Of a DNA stretch of 40,309 nt, positions 7,810-16,549 are shown piece after piece. Each line of letters starts with the position of its first letter. Positions within the stretch are counted from its first letter, which is position 1. Source of the stretch: Chloroflexota bacterium (GTDB taxonomy: Bacteria > Chloroflexota > Anaerolineae > Anaerolineales > DRMV01); contig DRMV01000006.1 of assembly GCA_011322445.1 (NCBI GenBank), forward strand, positions 1 to 40,309, read 5' to 3'. The notes under the pieces are model-generated. The model was given only the letters and a program-made list of their open reading frames with translations, made no database searches and was not told the origin of the DNA. The position numbers and the translations under genes are program-made.

Positions 7810-8505
7810 TTAGCCGTTCCAGTCGGCGGGCGCGCTGGGCGCTGGCGGCGTGCTGTTGGCGGTCACGATGCCACCGGTGGCCTCGGCGTATGCCTGGCCG
7901 TAAAGGTGGCCTTCCACCGCTGCAGCATAGGGGTAGGTGATGATGATACCAATGAGGCACGCAATGAGGCCCAGCGGGGCAACCAACCCGGCCACCAATC
8001 CCCCTAAGAAGACGATGACGTAGGCGCCCAGGTTGTCTTTCACCATGCTGATGGCTTTGCCAAAGGCCAGCCCTTCGCTAATGCTGTCGGCGGCCATGGT
8101 GAAGCGCATCAGGGCTGCGGGCATCACGAAGCCCATGAAGATGCTGTAAATGAAGACCACGCAGCCGATGAGCAAGTTGACCAGTGTGGCCGCGGTGCTC
8201 AGGTTGTTGCTGTTCTGGCCCATCATTGAAAGCGTTAAGGAGCAGGCTTCTAAGATGATGAGGGGCAGCGCGTAAACCAGCGCCACAACCAGCCCTTTCA
8301 GGCCGCGGACGAAGTAAGTGCCGAAGTCATCCCAGTCGGGCAGCACTTCGGCCTCGCCCCCAGCGACGCGGCGGCCGATTTCCAGCATCCACCCCAAGAC
8401 GGCCAGGTTGACGATGGGGATGAGCACGATGATGCCGGCGATGGCAAGTTTCTTTAGCCAATCTTTGTCTTCAAAAACGAATGAAAAGGCCTTTCCGAAA
8501 TCCAT
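7810..8505 (-). CDS. DUF4013 membrane protein
   Basis: The 231-aa protein is predominantly hydrophobic, with about five or six membrane segments (IAGIIVLIPIVNLAVLGWML, GLVVALVYALPLIILEACSL, LLIGCVVFIYSIFMGFVM, and AYVIVFLGGLVAGLVAPLG followed by LIACLIGIIITYPYAAA). The pattern FxDxDWxxKxxIxGxxxLIPIxN, GWMLEIGRRV and the final ITYPYAAAVEGHLYGQAY tail fit the DUF4013 family, which has no known function. The start at 8505 is preferred over an upstream in-frame ATG at 8538 because GGAGGA sits 6 nt before it. The gene is monocistronic with its own terminator. Confidence 0.8.
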   Translation of the reverse strand: MDFGKAFSFVFEDKDWLKKLAIAGIIVLIPIVNLAVLGWMLEIGRRVAGGEAEVLPDWDDFGTYFVRGLKGLVVALVYALPLIILEACSLTLSMMGQNSNNLSTAATLVNLLIGCVVFIYSIFMGFVMPAALMRFTMAADSISEGLAFGKAISMVKDNLGAYVIVFLGGLVAGLVAPLGLIACLIGIIITYPYAAAVEGHLYGQAYAEATGGIVTANSTPPAPSAPADWNG

Positions 8506-8558
8506 CTGACTCCTCCAGGTTGGTGATACATGCTGCATGATGCGATTAAGACACTTTT

Positions 8559-8587
8559 ATTATACAGCATTTAATGAGAGCAACGAA
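8559..8587 (-). promoter_or_regulatory. Promoter of the DUF4013 gene
   Basis: A perfect -10 TATAAT on the minus strand (8559-8564) has a weak -35 TTCGTT (8582-8587) at 17-bp spacing. It overlaps the T-run of the upstream gene's terminator. Confidence 0.5.
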
Positions 8588-8610
8588 AAACCGGCCCGAA
8601 AAGGCCGGTT
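8584..8610 (-). terminator. Intrinsic terminator of the YwiC-like gene
   Basis: An 8-bp GC-rich stem (AACCGGCC at 8589-8596, GGCCGGTT at 8603-8610) with a 6-nt loop is followed on the minus strand by TTTTTCG. Confidence 0.85.
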
Positions 8611-8635
8611 GAGGTCAGCAGATGGGGGGAAGGCG

Positions 8636-9454
8636 TTACCACGTCAGAATGAACACGATGGTGAAGAGCGTGGTGACGATGAATTGGCGGATGCCAATGA
8701 CGGTGGGCTTGACCTTGACGGCGGGGTGAAACACCCCCCATGTGGTCTCTGCCCACTGCACGGCATATGCCAGCCACAACCACGGGGAAACCACGCCGAA
8801 GATGCCTAAGATCAGCACGGCAACGAGGTTGAATGTGGTGTAGCAGAGGGGGCGCCACCCCTTGCGGGCGCGTTCCCGCAAAGGCGGGGCGGTAGGCCAG
8901 GTGCGTTGTTCCAGGCGCACGTAGGCATACACAATCGAGGCTGCAGCCTGGAACCACAGCAGCAGCCACAACAACCATCCTGTCCATGTGACGCGCCCCT
9001 GCGCCAGCCAGAGGGCGGCGGGGGCGCTGAGCGCCAACGAGCCGCTGGCTACGACTTCCACATCCATGCGGCGACGCTCGGCGCGGTGGGCTACCAGGCG
9101 AAGATGCCACAGGAAAACGAGCAGGCCCGGCGCGGCCAGCCAGAGCAGATATACTGCGCCGGCGCGCGCTAACGCGATGGCCGCGATAATGCCCACAGCG
9201 CCGTAAACGCCGCTCCAAAACAGCGCCGCCGGCAGGTCTTTTCGGCTGCGGCGTTTGGCATACACCTTTACGGCAATGGTCACCGGCTGACGGGCAAAAA
9301 AGGCGGCCAGTGCGCCTACGACCAACCACGCCGTCGCGGCATCCCAGCGGTGGCCGGCCACCAAGCCAACGGCTAACGGGCTGAGCAGGAAGGCCCAGGC
9401 ACCGTGCTCTTGGGGCAGGGCAATGTGTTTGCGAAAGATGCGTTCCAGTTTCAT
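8636..9454 (-). CDS. YwiC-like membrane protein
   Basis: The 272-aa protein has an N-terminal motif LPQEHGAWAFLLSPLAVGL and about eight hydrophobic helices. 'PQEHGAWA' at the start of a protein of this size is the hallmark of the YwiC-like family, a distant relative of UbiA-type membrane proteins with no established function. The motif RQPVTIAVKVYAKRR is also typical of that family. The start at 9454 (MKLERIF) is chosen so that the conserved motif is near the N-terminus. An upstream in-frame start at 9532 would add 26 Arg-rich residues that lie over the promoter. It has its own terminator at 8584-8610 and probably its own promoter. Confidence 0.8.
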   Translation of the reverse strand: MKLERIFRKHIALPQEHGAWAFLLSPLAVGLVAGHRWDAATAWLVVGALAAFFARQPVTIAVKVYAKRRSRKDLPAALFWSGVYGAVGIIAAIALARAGAVYLLWLAAPGLLVFLWHLRLVAHRAERRRMDVEVVASGSLALSAPAALWLAQGRVTWTGWLLWLLLWFQAAASIVYAYVRLEQRTWPTAPPLRERARKGWRPLCYTTFNLVAVLILGIFGVVSPWLWLAYAVQWAETTWGVFHPAVKVKPTVIGIRQFIVTTLFTIVFILTW

Positions 9455-9490
9455 AGTGCGCCTGCCGATGAGGAATGCGTGCCAGCCGCG

Positions 9491-9496
9491 ATTATA
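9491..9496 (-). promoter_or_regulatory. -10 element for the YwiC-like gene
   Basis: A perfect TATAAT on the minus strand lies 37 bp upstream of the chosen start. The best -35 candidate is TTGCCG at a long 19-bp spacing, so the element is plausible but not strong. Confidence 0.4.
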
Positions 9497-9553
9497 ACCC
9501 GCCCCACTGCGGCGGCGGCAAATTCTTCGCAAACTTTCATCTTCGCCCTGGCG

Positions 9554-11041
9554 TTAGTGCTGCGATTTGATTTCGGCCGCGGGAATGCCCTGATCGCTGG
9601 CAATGACCAGCCCCTCGCCACGCCGCAGGTCGCCTTTGTAGGCGATGCCGGTGGTTTCGGGCACCCAGCCTTCCAGGTTGAAGGGGATAACGCCGTAGGC
9701 GATCATCCATTCGCCGTTGTATTTGCGGGCGATGTGAACATGCGTGCCGGTCGTGCGCCCGCCCTCGCATGAGGGGTGGCCGATGGGGTCGCCAGCTTTA
9801 AGGCGGAGGCCCTGGGGGACGCGACCGTTATCGGCCAGGTGGAAGTAGAAAACATCCCAACCGGTGCGCTCGTCGCCGTCGCCGTCTAAATCGAGCATCA
9901 CTTCGGCGTACGTCGAGCGTGCCACAACACCGTCGGCGACGGCCACAGCCCATTTGTCGGTTGACTGGCAGCCGGAAACCCCCAGCGGGGCGAAATCCAG
10001 AGCGGCGAATGGCTGCCCCAGCCCCCAGCCGGTGTGCGGCGCGCCGGTGAACACCCAGATTTCGCCCTTTGAGAAGGGCAGTTTCATCGGCGGCTGATGC
10101 AGGTTGGCGGGAATGTGCGGTGGCGGCGGGTTTTTCCACGGATCGCCGAAGAGAAAGGCATAGAGCCGGAAGAACCCGCGCGGCGAGACCGCTTCGCGGT
10201 ACATATTGGCGGGCAGCATTTGGGCAAAATAGTTTTGCAACGCTACCGTGGCTGCATTTTGCCACGGGTCGGGGCGCACTTCGGTGCCGTCGCGCAGCAC
10301 GAAAAGCGGCAAAGCGCCCAGTTTCCAGCCATAATAGCCGTTGTTGAGCAGGTTGGCGGCATAATTGAGTTGCAGAAACAGGCCGTGGTGTTCGGGGTCT
10401 TTGTAGCCCAGGGGGTAGCGCATTTGGTCCGGCGGCAGAGATGGCCTGGTGAGCGCGCCGGCCTGGTATTCCAGCAGGGCCAGCAGCAGACGCGGGTCGA
10501 TGCTATACATTCTGCTGATGTAATCGACAATATTGGCACCGTCGCGCGTGGCATTGGCGGCGTATTCCTGGTAATGGGCCAGCCAGCCGTTGGGGTAATG
10601 CGCCAGGAAGGCGCGCGTGTTGAAACCCTGTGCCGCCGGGCCGTTGACGAAGAGCGCATCAGGCAGAATTTTGAACGGCGTGCCCCAGAACGGCGCGTAA
10701 TAAATGGGCACTTTCATGGGAAAGCCCGGCGGCAAGGTGGTGATGTCGCGCGGGAGGTTGGGGTTGGCATCCAGAATTTGCTGCACTGTGGTGTTGAAAT
10801 GCGCCGCAATCGCAGGGAGGGTGTCACCGTCCTGGGCGGTGTAATCCACCAGGGTGCCGGGAGCGTATTCGGGGCGGGTAGGCAGCGGGGTGCCTTCCAG
10901 CGTCGGGGTGGGGGTGGCCGCGGCAGGGGAAGCCGCCGCGGGCGCGCGGTTTCCCGAGGCAGCAGGGCTACACGCGGCCAGGAGCGCCAATGCCCCCAGC
11001 CAGAAGGCTGCTGTCAGGTTACGGAGTTTGATCATCATCAC
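9554..11041 (-). CDS. LysM / M23-like lipoprotein, copy 2
   Basis: The 495-aa protein has a lipoprotein signal (hydrophobic helix ending LALLAAC, lipobox Cys at about 24), a Thr/Pro linker, and a LysM-like domain (VDYTAQDGDTLPAIAAHFNT at about 66-85, ending near FPMKVP). A middle region follows (about 115-310) with SIDPRLLLALLEYQAG resembling a muramidase-like helix bundle. The C-terminal domain (about 325-460) resembles peptidase M23, keeping FAALDFAP, VADGVVARS, VFYFHLADNG and THVHIARK. The first zinc-ligand histidine expected four residues before Asp349 is Phe345, while His434 and His436 are kept. It is probably an envelope peptidoglycan-binding protein. Activity is doubtful. The start overlaps the preceding paralog by 23 bp, and three successive Met codons (11041, 11038, 11035) leave the exact start open. 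Confidence 0.85.
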   Translation of the reverse strand: MMMIKLRNLTAAFWLGALALLAACSPAASGNRAPAAASPAAATPTPTLEGTPLPTRPEYAPGTLVDYTAQDGDTLPAIAAHFNTTVQQILDANPNLPRDITTLPPGFPMKVPIYYAPFWGTPFKILPDALFVNGPAAQGFNTRAFLAHYPNGWLAHYQEYAANATRDGANIVDYISRMYSIDPRLLLALLEYQAGALTRPSLPPDQMRYPLGYKDPEHHGLFLQLNYAANLLNNGYYGWKLGALPLFVLRDGTEVRPDPWQNAATVALQNYFAQMLPANMYREAVSPRGFFRLYAFLFGDPWKNPPPPHIPANLHQPPMKLPFSKGEIWVFTGAPHTGWGLGQPFAALDFAPLGVSGCQSTDKWAVAVADGVVARSTYAEVMLDLDGDGDERTGWDVFYFHLADNGRVPQGLRLKAGDPIGHPSCEGGRTTGTHVHIARKYNGEWMIAYGVIPFNLEGWVPETTGIAYKGDLRRGEGLVIASDQGIPAAEIKSQH

Positions 11042-12569
11042 TGGGGCGGAAGATTTCCTGTTTGGGGCTGCCGCAGGGGCAGGCTTTGATGGTCTTGCCG
11101 TCTTTGGTCAGGGTGCCGTCGTAGGGCTTTTCGCCCGCGTGGGGCACCCAGCCATCCATCACGAAGGGCACCGGGCCGTCGGCGGCGATCCACTCGCCGT
11201 TGTATTTGCGGGCGATGTGGACGTGTGTGCCGGTCGCGTGCCCCCCTTCGCAGGAAGGGTGGCCGATGCGGTCGCCAACGTGCAGGTGGGTGCCCGCCGC
11301 GACGCGGCCATCGTCGGCGATGTGCAGGTAAAGAATGTCCCACCCGGTCTGTTCCTTGCCATCGCCGTCCAGGTCGAGCATGACAACACCGTGGCCGGAA
11401 CGCGCGACAACGCCTGAGGCCACGGCCACCACCCATTTGCGGGAAACCTCACAGCCCCCGTGGGTAGAGCCAGGGGCGAAATCCAGGGCTGCGCGCGCGC
11501 CGTCGTGTTCCCAGGCCCCATGAGGGCCGCCCGTAAAGTACCACACGCTGCCTTTTTGGAAAGGCAGAGTCAGCGGCGGTTGGGTAAGGTCAGGGGGGTA
11601 AAGGGGCTCGACGGTGTAAGCGCGTGCCCACGGATCACCGAACATCTTGGTGTAAAAGGCAGGGAAGCCGCTGTTTTCGTCCAGCGCGCGCGCCCATTCG
11701 GCGCGATTGGCGCTCACCTGGGCGAAGAAGTAGGCCAGAGCAACGGTGCCTGCGTTGAGGTCGGGGGCGAGACGAGCGGTGGTGCCATCGCGAAAGCGGA
11801 TGGTGGTGAGCAGGCCTTCCCGCCAGCCGTAGTAGCCAATGGAAAGCTGATTGACGGCCCAGGCCAGTTGGTGGTAGAGGGGGGCGTGGCTGTCGGTCTT
11901 CGTATAGCCGAGAGGGTGGTCTTCCTGAAAGGGGTTGGTAGGGTATTCGTAAACCCAGTGCCCTTCGTATTCCAGCAGCGCCAGAAGCAACCGAGGGTTG
12001 ATGGAATTGTTGAGGGCCACTTCGGCCAGGATGTCGGCGCCTGCCGTCATGCCTGTGCTTTGCAGGTATTCGCGATAAGTGCTCAAGTAGCCGCCGGCCT
12101 GTTCCACGTAGGCGCGGACGTTGAAATCAATGGCAGAGGGCGAATAGACAACCTCGCTATCGGGCAGCAAGTGCGTGTTGGCGGTGGTGTGAGCCAGCCG
12201 CCGCGGAATGAGCAGCATGGTGTTGGGGGAAAGCAACCCGGTGGGCGAAAGGGGCACGTTGGCGCGAATTTCCCTGGCAGCCACCCCAAAGCGCACAGCC
12301 AGGGCGGGCAAGGTGTCGCCCGCCTGGGTGTAGTAAATGTAAGGAGGCTGATGGGCTAGGTCGGGCGTGGGGGAAGGTGTTGGGGAGGGGGGCAAGGCGG
12401 TGGGTGGAGGGGTAGGGGTGGCTTGTGGCGTGACCGTGGGAATGTACAGCGGCACGGGCGTGGCCGAAGGCGCGGCGTTCCACGGCTGGGCGCCCGCGAC
12501 GACCGCGCTGCAGGCCGTGAGCATCAGCCCCAGGGTTAAGAAAAGCCACCACCGCGCTGGTTTTCGCAT
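11019..12569 (-). CDS. LysM / M23-like lipoprotein, copy 1
   Basis: The 516-aa protein is a paralog of the gene immediately downstream, with the same order: lipoprotein signal with lipobox LTAC (Cys at about 20), a Pro/Thr-rich linker, a LysM-like domain (YYTQAGDTLPALAVRFGVA), a helical middle with SINPRLLLALLEYEG, and an M23-like C-terminal domain (ARAALDFAPG, VASGVVARSGHG, ILYLHIADDG, THVHIARK). As in copy 2, the His expected four residues before the Asp ligand (Asp363) is replaced, here by Arg359, while His449 and His451 remain. The segment DLDGDGKEQTGWD resembles a calcium-binding DxDxDG loop and is shared by both copies. The role is probably in cell-wall binding or remodelling outside the membrane. 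Confidence 0.85.
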   Translation of the reverse strand: MRKPARWWLFLTLGLMLTACSAVVAGAQPWNAAPSATPVPLYIPTVTPQATPTPPPTALPPSPTPSPTPDLAHQPPYIYYTQAGDTLPALAVRFGVAAREIRANVPLSPTGLLSPNTMLLIPRRLAHTTANTHLLPDSEVVYSPSAIDFNVRAYVEQAGGYLSTYREYLQSTGMTAGADILAEVALNNSINPRLLLALLEYEGHWVYEYPTNPFQEDHPLGYTKTDSHAPLYHQLAWAVNQLSIGYYGWREGLLTTIRFRDGTTARLAPDLNAGTVALAYFFAQVSANRAEWARALDENSGFPAFYTKMFGDPWARAYTVEPLYPPDLTQPPLTLPFQKGSVWYFTGGPHGAWEHDGARAALDFAPGSTHGGCEVSRKWVVAVASGVVARSGHGVVMLDLDGDGKEQTGWDILYLHIADDGRVAAGTHLHVGDRIGHPSCEGGHATGTHVHIARKYNGEWIAADGPVPFVMDGWVPHAGEKPYDGTLTKDGKTIKACPCGSPKQEIFRPSDDDQTP

Positions 12570-12575
12570 GGGGGA

Positions 12576-12581
12576 ATTATA
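12576..12581 (-). promoter_or_regulatory. -10 element giving a near-leaderless transcript
   Basis: A perfect TATAAT on the minus strand ends 6 nt before the ATG at 12569, so transcription would begin at or next to the start codon. No ribosome-binding site fits between them. No convincing -35 is seen. Confidence 0.45.
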
Positions 12582-12659
12582 CCGTTAACTACTTTTCTCT
12601 TTGGGGCTGATAGCGAGATCACGGGCTTTTGCCTGGCATGCCTTCTGCACCTTGCCCTG

Positions 12660-12668
12660 TGTTATACT
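12660..12668 (+). promoter_or_regulatory. Extended -10 promoter of the LCP gene
   Basis: TGT-TATACT (12660-12668) is an extended -10 with 5/6 match, about 30 bp before the start codon at 12699. The -35 is not recognisable. Confidence 0.45.
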
Positions 12669-12698
12669 CTCGACGATGCTGTGGTAAGGAATCATTTT

Positions 12699-14114
12699 AT
12701 GCCTCAACGCGCTTTTCGACGTCGTGCGACGCCCTTGTTTTTGGCCTACGCTTTGGTCGCGGTGGCGTGCCTTTCGTTTACCGCCGCGGCGGGGGTGCTG
12801 ATTCATCGCTTTGGCGGCGCGGCCACGCCGCCCCCCACGTCTCAGGCCACCAGTTTGCCTTCCCTGGTGCTGCCCCCGCCCTGGAACGGTAAGGAGCGCG
12901 TCAACGTCCTCATTTTGGGGGTAGACGACCGCCCGTGGGACCCTACCTGGGGACCGCCCCGCTCCGACACGGTCATTTTGGCGACCCTGGACCCCAAAAC
13001 CATGACGGCCGGCGCGATTTCCCTGCCCCGCGATCTGTGGGTCAACCTGCCGGGCATTGGTGAGCGCAAGCTCACTCAGGCTTATGCGTTGGGGGAGATG
13101 GTGTATGGTAAAGGCCAGGGCCCGCGCCTGGTGGCAGAGGTAGTCAGCGATTTGCTCCATGTGCCCGTGCATCACTATGTGGTCGTCAACTTCCGGGCTT
13201 TCATTACCCTGGTGGATGCCGTACATGGGGTGAAAATTGAGGTGCCCCAACGGATGGCGCTGGACGTTTTCACCGCCGACGGGCGGCGTTACGATTATCC
13301 CCTGTATCCCGGCGTGCAGGTGCTCAACGGTGAACTGGCGCTGGCCTATGCCCGCAATCGCTCGGTGGGGCACGACGGCGATTTTGGCCGTATGCGCCGC
13401 CAGCAGCAAGTGCTGGAAGGCGTGCTCCAACGCCTCAAAGACCCGCGCGTGCTGGCCGAACTCGCGCTCAAAGCGCCTTCCCTGGCCGACCAGCTGAGCG
13501 ACAATTTGCATACCGATATTTCCGTAAGCGACGCGCTCCGCCTGGCGCGGCTGGCTGCCGAAGTGCCCTGGCAAAATGTGCACCTGGTGGTCATTGACCA
13601 GCGGGAAGCCACCGCCACGACCAAATGGGAAAACGGCGTGCCGGTGTATGCCCTGGTGCCCAACGAAGCGAAGTTGCTTGCCGCCCGCGACCAGGTTTTC
13701 TCGCCGCCTCCGCCGCCGACCCCCACGCCCTTGCCTCCCGCCACGGCCACCGCGGCCGCGTTGCCGCCCACCCCCACGGTGACGGCTGTTGAGGCCCTGC
13801 AAGAAGCCCCCCGCTTGCTGGTCGAAAACGGCACCGACGTGAACGGCCTGGCGTGCCGCACTGCCGCGCTTTTGCGGGTGCAAGGGTTTGACCGAATCGA
13901 TACCCGCAACGCCGACCGGCATTACGCTCACACCATGTTGGTGGAATACACCGCCAGGCCGAAAACATTAGCCTTTTTGCAGCAACGTTTTGCCGTGTCG
14001 CCTTCCCGCGTGCAATATCGCACCAGCGCCGACCCGCCTGCCGATATCGTCATCATTTTGGGGAGCGACTGGGCCGCGAGCGGGCAGGTAGACGGCGTGA
14101 CCTGCTCCCCCTGA
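12699..14114 (+). CDS. LytR-CpsA-Psr (LCP) family protein with LytR_C domain
   Basis: The 471-aa protein has an N-terminal membrane anchor (LFLAYALVAVACLSFTAAAG), then an LCP domain with VLILGVDDR, PRSDTVILATLDP, ISLPRDLWV, and the C-terminal family motif GHDGDFGRMRRQQQVL. A Pro/Thr linker (about 345-370) leads to a LytR_C domain (RLLVENGTDVNGLACRTAAL). LCP enzymes attach undecaprenyl-linked glycopolymers to peptidoglycan or other acceptors on the outer face of the membrane. The exact polymer here is unknown. The start at 12699 is chosen because AAGGA lies 8 nt upstream. An in-frame GTG at 12681 has no such site. It is followed after 18 nt by recD2. Confidence 0.9.
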   Translation: MPQRAFRRRATPLFLAYALVAVACLSFTAAAGVLIHRFGGAATPPPTSQATSLPSLVLPPPWNGKERVNVLILGVDDRPWDPTWGPPRSDTVILATLDPKTMTAGAISLPRDLWVNLPGIGERKLTQAYALGEMVYGKGQGPRLVAEVVSDLLHVPVHHYVVVNFRAFITLVDAVHGVKIEVPQRMALDVFTADGRRYDYPLYPGVQVLNGELALAYARNRSVGHDGDFGRMRRQQQVLEGVLQRLKDPRVLAELALKAPSLADQLSDNLHTDISVSDALRLARLAAEVPWQNVHLVVIDQREATATTKWENGVPVYALVPNEAKLLAARDQVFSPPPPPTPTPLPPATATAAALPPTPTVTAVEALQEAPRLLVENGTDVNGLACRTAALLRVQGFDRIDTRNADRHYAHTMLVEYTARPKTLAFLQQRFAVSPSRVQYRTSADPPADIVIILGSDWAASGQVDGVTCSP

Positions 14115-14132
14115 GGGGCGCGGCGTTTCCCC

Positions 14133-16328
14133 ATGCCGACCCTGCGAGGCACCGTCGAGCGCATCACTTACTACAATGCCGAGAACGGCTACACCGTGCT
14201 GCGGCTGAGGCCGGCGCGTCCCATCGGCGGGGTGGGGCGGGATGGCCTGGTGACGGTGGTGGGCAACCTGCCCGAAGTTTCTCCGGGGGAACATTTGGAA
14301 CTCACCGGCCAGTGGAAGACCCACAGCCGCTACGGGCGGCAATTTGTTGCTGAAACCTGCCGCCAGACCCTGCCCGCCACTGCCGAGGGCATTCGCCGCT
14401 ACCTCGGTTCGGGGCTGGTGAAAGGCATTGGGCCGGGGCTGGCTGAGCGCATTGTGGGGGTTTTTGGCGAGCGCACTCTCGAAATCCTCGACCGCCAGCC
14501 GCATCGCCTGCAGGAGGTCCCCGGCATTGGCCCCAAGCGCGCCGCCCGCCTGCGGGAAGCCTGGGAAGCCCAGAAGCACATCCGCCACATCATGCTCTTT
14601 TTGCACGAACACGGCATCACCACCGGTTTGGCCGTCAAAATTTACAAAGCCTACGGCGACGAAGCCCTGGAAATCGTGCAAAACGACCCCTATCGCCTGG
14701 CTGCCGATATCCACGGCGTGGGCTTCAAAACCGCCGATAAGGTTGCCCGCGCCCTGGGGCTGCCTGAAGACCATCCTTCCCGCTTGCAGGCCGGGTTGGT
14801 GTATGCGCTCAACAAAGCCGCCGAAGAGGGGCACACTTTTTTGCCCCGCGAGGCTTTGCTGGCCCAGGCAGCGGAACTCCTCGGCCAGCCGGCCGAGGCG
14901 CTGGAAGCCGCGCTGGCGACGTTGGAAGCCGAAGGTCGGGTGGTGACGGAAGCGGTGCCCCTGCCGCGTGTGCGCCTGAGCGGCGAGCGTGGGGCGGCGG
15001 AAACCGAAGCGGCCTATCTGACCACGGGCGTGTACCTGCCCGCGTTCCACACCGCCGAAACTGGCGTTGCCGAGCGCTTGCGCGCCTTGCTGGAAGCCCC
15101 CAGCCGCCTGTCGCAGCGCGCACACCCGCCCTTGCCTGCCGACCTGACAGCCCAGCAGGCGCGCGCTGTCCAGAGGGCGCTGGCTTCCCCGGTCAGCGTG
15201 CTTACCGGTGGCCCCGGCACCGGCAAGACCACCACGGTGCGCGCGTTGATCGGCGTGCTGGAGGCCTGGCACGTGGCCTATGCGTTGGCGGCGCCCACGG
15301 GGCGCGCCGCTCAGCGGCTGGCCGAGGCCACTGGTCGCGAAGCATCCACCATCCATCGCCTGCTGGGCTACAAGCCCGGCCAGGGCTTCAAGCATTCCCC
15401 GGCCGAGCCGCTGCCGCTGGCCTTCCTGGTGGTGGATGAGGCTTCGATGCTGGACACCGTGCTGGCTTATCATCTTTTGGGCGCGCTGGCCCCCGGCACG
15501 CATTTGCTGCTGGTGGGCGATGTGGACCAACTGCCCTCGGTGGGGGCGGGCGATGTGTTGCGGGAAATCATCGCGCATCCGCTTGTGCCTGCCACCCGGC
15601 TGGACACCATTTTCCGGCAGGCGGCGGGGTCGTTAATCATCACCAACGCGCACCGCATCAATCGGGGCGAAATGCCCCTTTTCCCGAAAGATGCAAGCGA
15701 CTTTTTCCTTTTTCCGGCGCGTGACGCGCAGGAGGCCGCCGACTGGGTGGTGAAAGTGGTCACCGAGCGCATCCCGCGGCGGTTTGGCCTGCACGCCCCG
15801 CGGGAAATTCAGGTCATTGCCCCCATGTATCGCGGCCCGGCGGGGGTGCACGCGTTGAATGCCCGCTTACAGGCTGCCCTCAACCCACCTGCGGCTGGCA
15901 AAGCCGAGCGGGCGTTGATGGGGCAGGTCTTCCGGGTGGGCGATTGGGTGATGCAAACCCGCAACAACTACGACTACGATGTTTTCAACGGCGACTTGGG
16001 CGAAGTGGTCGCCATCGACGCCGTGAGGCAGCGCCTGGTGGTGGATTTCGGCGGGCATCGGGTGGCCTACGACTGGAGCGAAGCCGACCAGTTGGTGCTG
16101 GCTTATGCCATCTCAGTGCACAAGGCGCAGGGGGCAGAGTTCCCCGCGGTGGTGGTGCCGATGGTGACGCAGCATTATGTGATGTTGCAGCGCAAATTGC
16201 TTTACACCGCGGTGACCCGCTCGAGGCAGTTGTGTGTGCTGGTGGGGCAAAAGCGGGCCATTGCGCTGGCAGTGCGGAACGAGAAAGCGCGCGTGCGCTA
16301 CACGGCTTTGCGGCATTTTCTGGCATAG
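14133..16328 (+). CDS. recD2: RecD2-type ATP-dependent 5'-3' DNA helicase
   Basis: The 731-aa protein has an N-terminal OB-like region (GTVERITYYNAENGYTVLRL), helix-hairpin-helix motifs (LVKGIGPGLAERIVG and LQEVPGIGPKRAARL), Walker A GGPGTGKTTT (about residues 356-365), Walker B LVVDEASMLD (about 432-441), motif QLPSVGAGDVL, and a C-terminal UvrD_C-like domain ending with VHKAQGAEF and YTAVTRSRQL. This is the standard order and length of RecD2, an SF1B helicase found in bacteria without RecBC and linked to repair and replication-fork maintenance. It lies just behind the LCP gene and is probably cotranscribed, without an obvious functional link. Confidence 0.95.
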   Translation: MPTLRGTVERITYYNAENGYTVLRLRPARPIGGVGRDGLVTVVGNLPEVSPGEHLELTGQWKTHSRYGRQFVAETCRQTLPATAEGIRRYLGSGLVKGIGPGLAERIVGVFGERTLEILDRQPHRLQEVPGIGPKRAARLREAWEAQKHIRHIMLFLHEHGITTGLAVKIYKAYGDEALEIVQNDPYRLAADIHGVGFKTADKVARALGLPEDHPSRLQAGLVYALNKAAEEGHTFLPREALLAQAAELLGQPAEALEAALATLEAEGRVVTEAVPLPRVRLSGERGAAETEAAYLTTGVYLPAFHTAETGVAERLRALLEAPSRLSQRAHPPLPADLTAQQARAVQRALASPVSVLTGGPGTGKTTTVRALIGVLEAWHVAYALAAPTGRAAQRLAEATGREASTIHRLLGYKPGQGFKHSPAEPLPLAFLVVDEASMLDTVLAYHLLGALAPGTHLLLVGDVDQLPSVGAGDVLREIIAHPLVPATRLDTIFRQAAGSLIITNAHRINRGEMPLFPKDASDFFLFPARDAQEAADWVVKVVTERIPRRFGLHAPREIQVIAPMYRGPAGVHALNARLQAALNPPAAGKAERALMGQVFRVGDWVMQTRNNYDYDVFNGDLGEVVAIDAVRQRLVVDFGGHRVAYDWSEADQLVLAYAISVHKAQGAEFPAVVVPMVTQHYVMLQRKLLYTAVTRSRQLCVLVGQKRAIALAVRNEKARVRYTALRHFLA

Positions 16329-16419
16329 ATGCGGCGCTGGCCTAAGCGGGTGTACGCCGCGGGGAGGCCACTGGGGATGTGCCTTTATCAGAGTTTTGTT
16401 AGAAACCTCTCGCGCGGGG

Positions 16420-16448
16420 TTGACTTCCCCTCTCAAGGCGGGTAAGAT
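16420..16448 (+). promoter_or_regulatory. Sigma-70 promoter of groEL
   Basis: TTGACT (16420-16425) and TAAGAT (16443-16448) are spaced by 17 bp, immediately upstream of the CIRCE operator. Confidence 0.8.
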
Positions 16449-16459
16449 AAAAGCGCAAA

Positions 16460-16486
16460 TTAGCACTCTATTTTGCGGAGTGCTAA
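16460..16486 (+). promoter_or_regulatory. CIRCE operator (HrcA site)
   Basis: TTAGCACTC, 9 bp, GAGTGCTAA is an exact match to the CIRCE element bound by the HrcA heat-shock repressor. It covers the predicted transcription start region and becomes part of the 5' leader of groEL. Confidence 0.97.
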
Positions 16487-16549
16487 TTTCTATGTAAGCC
16501 ATCTGGGCGCGGCTGCGCGCCACACCATCCCACAGCAAGGAGTGAGACC

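Noticed and set aside
13968-15578. 536-codon minus-strand open frame opposite recD2
   Set aside because: It is antisense to a well-supported helicase, with low-complexity composition and no recognisable motif.
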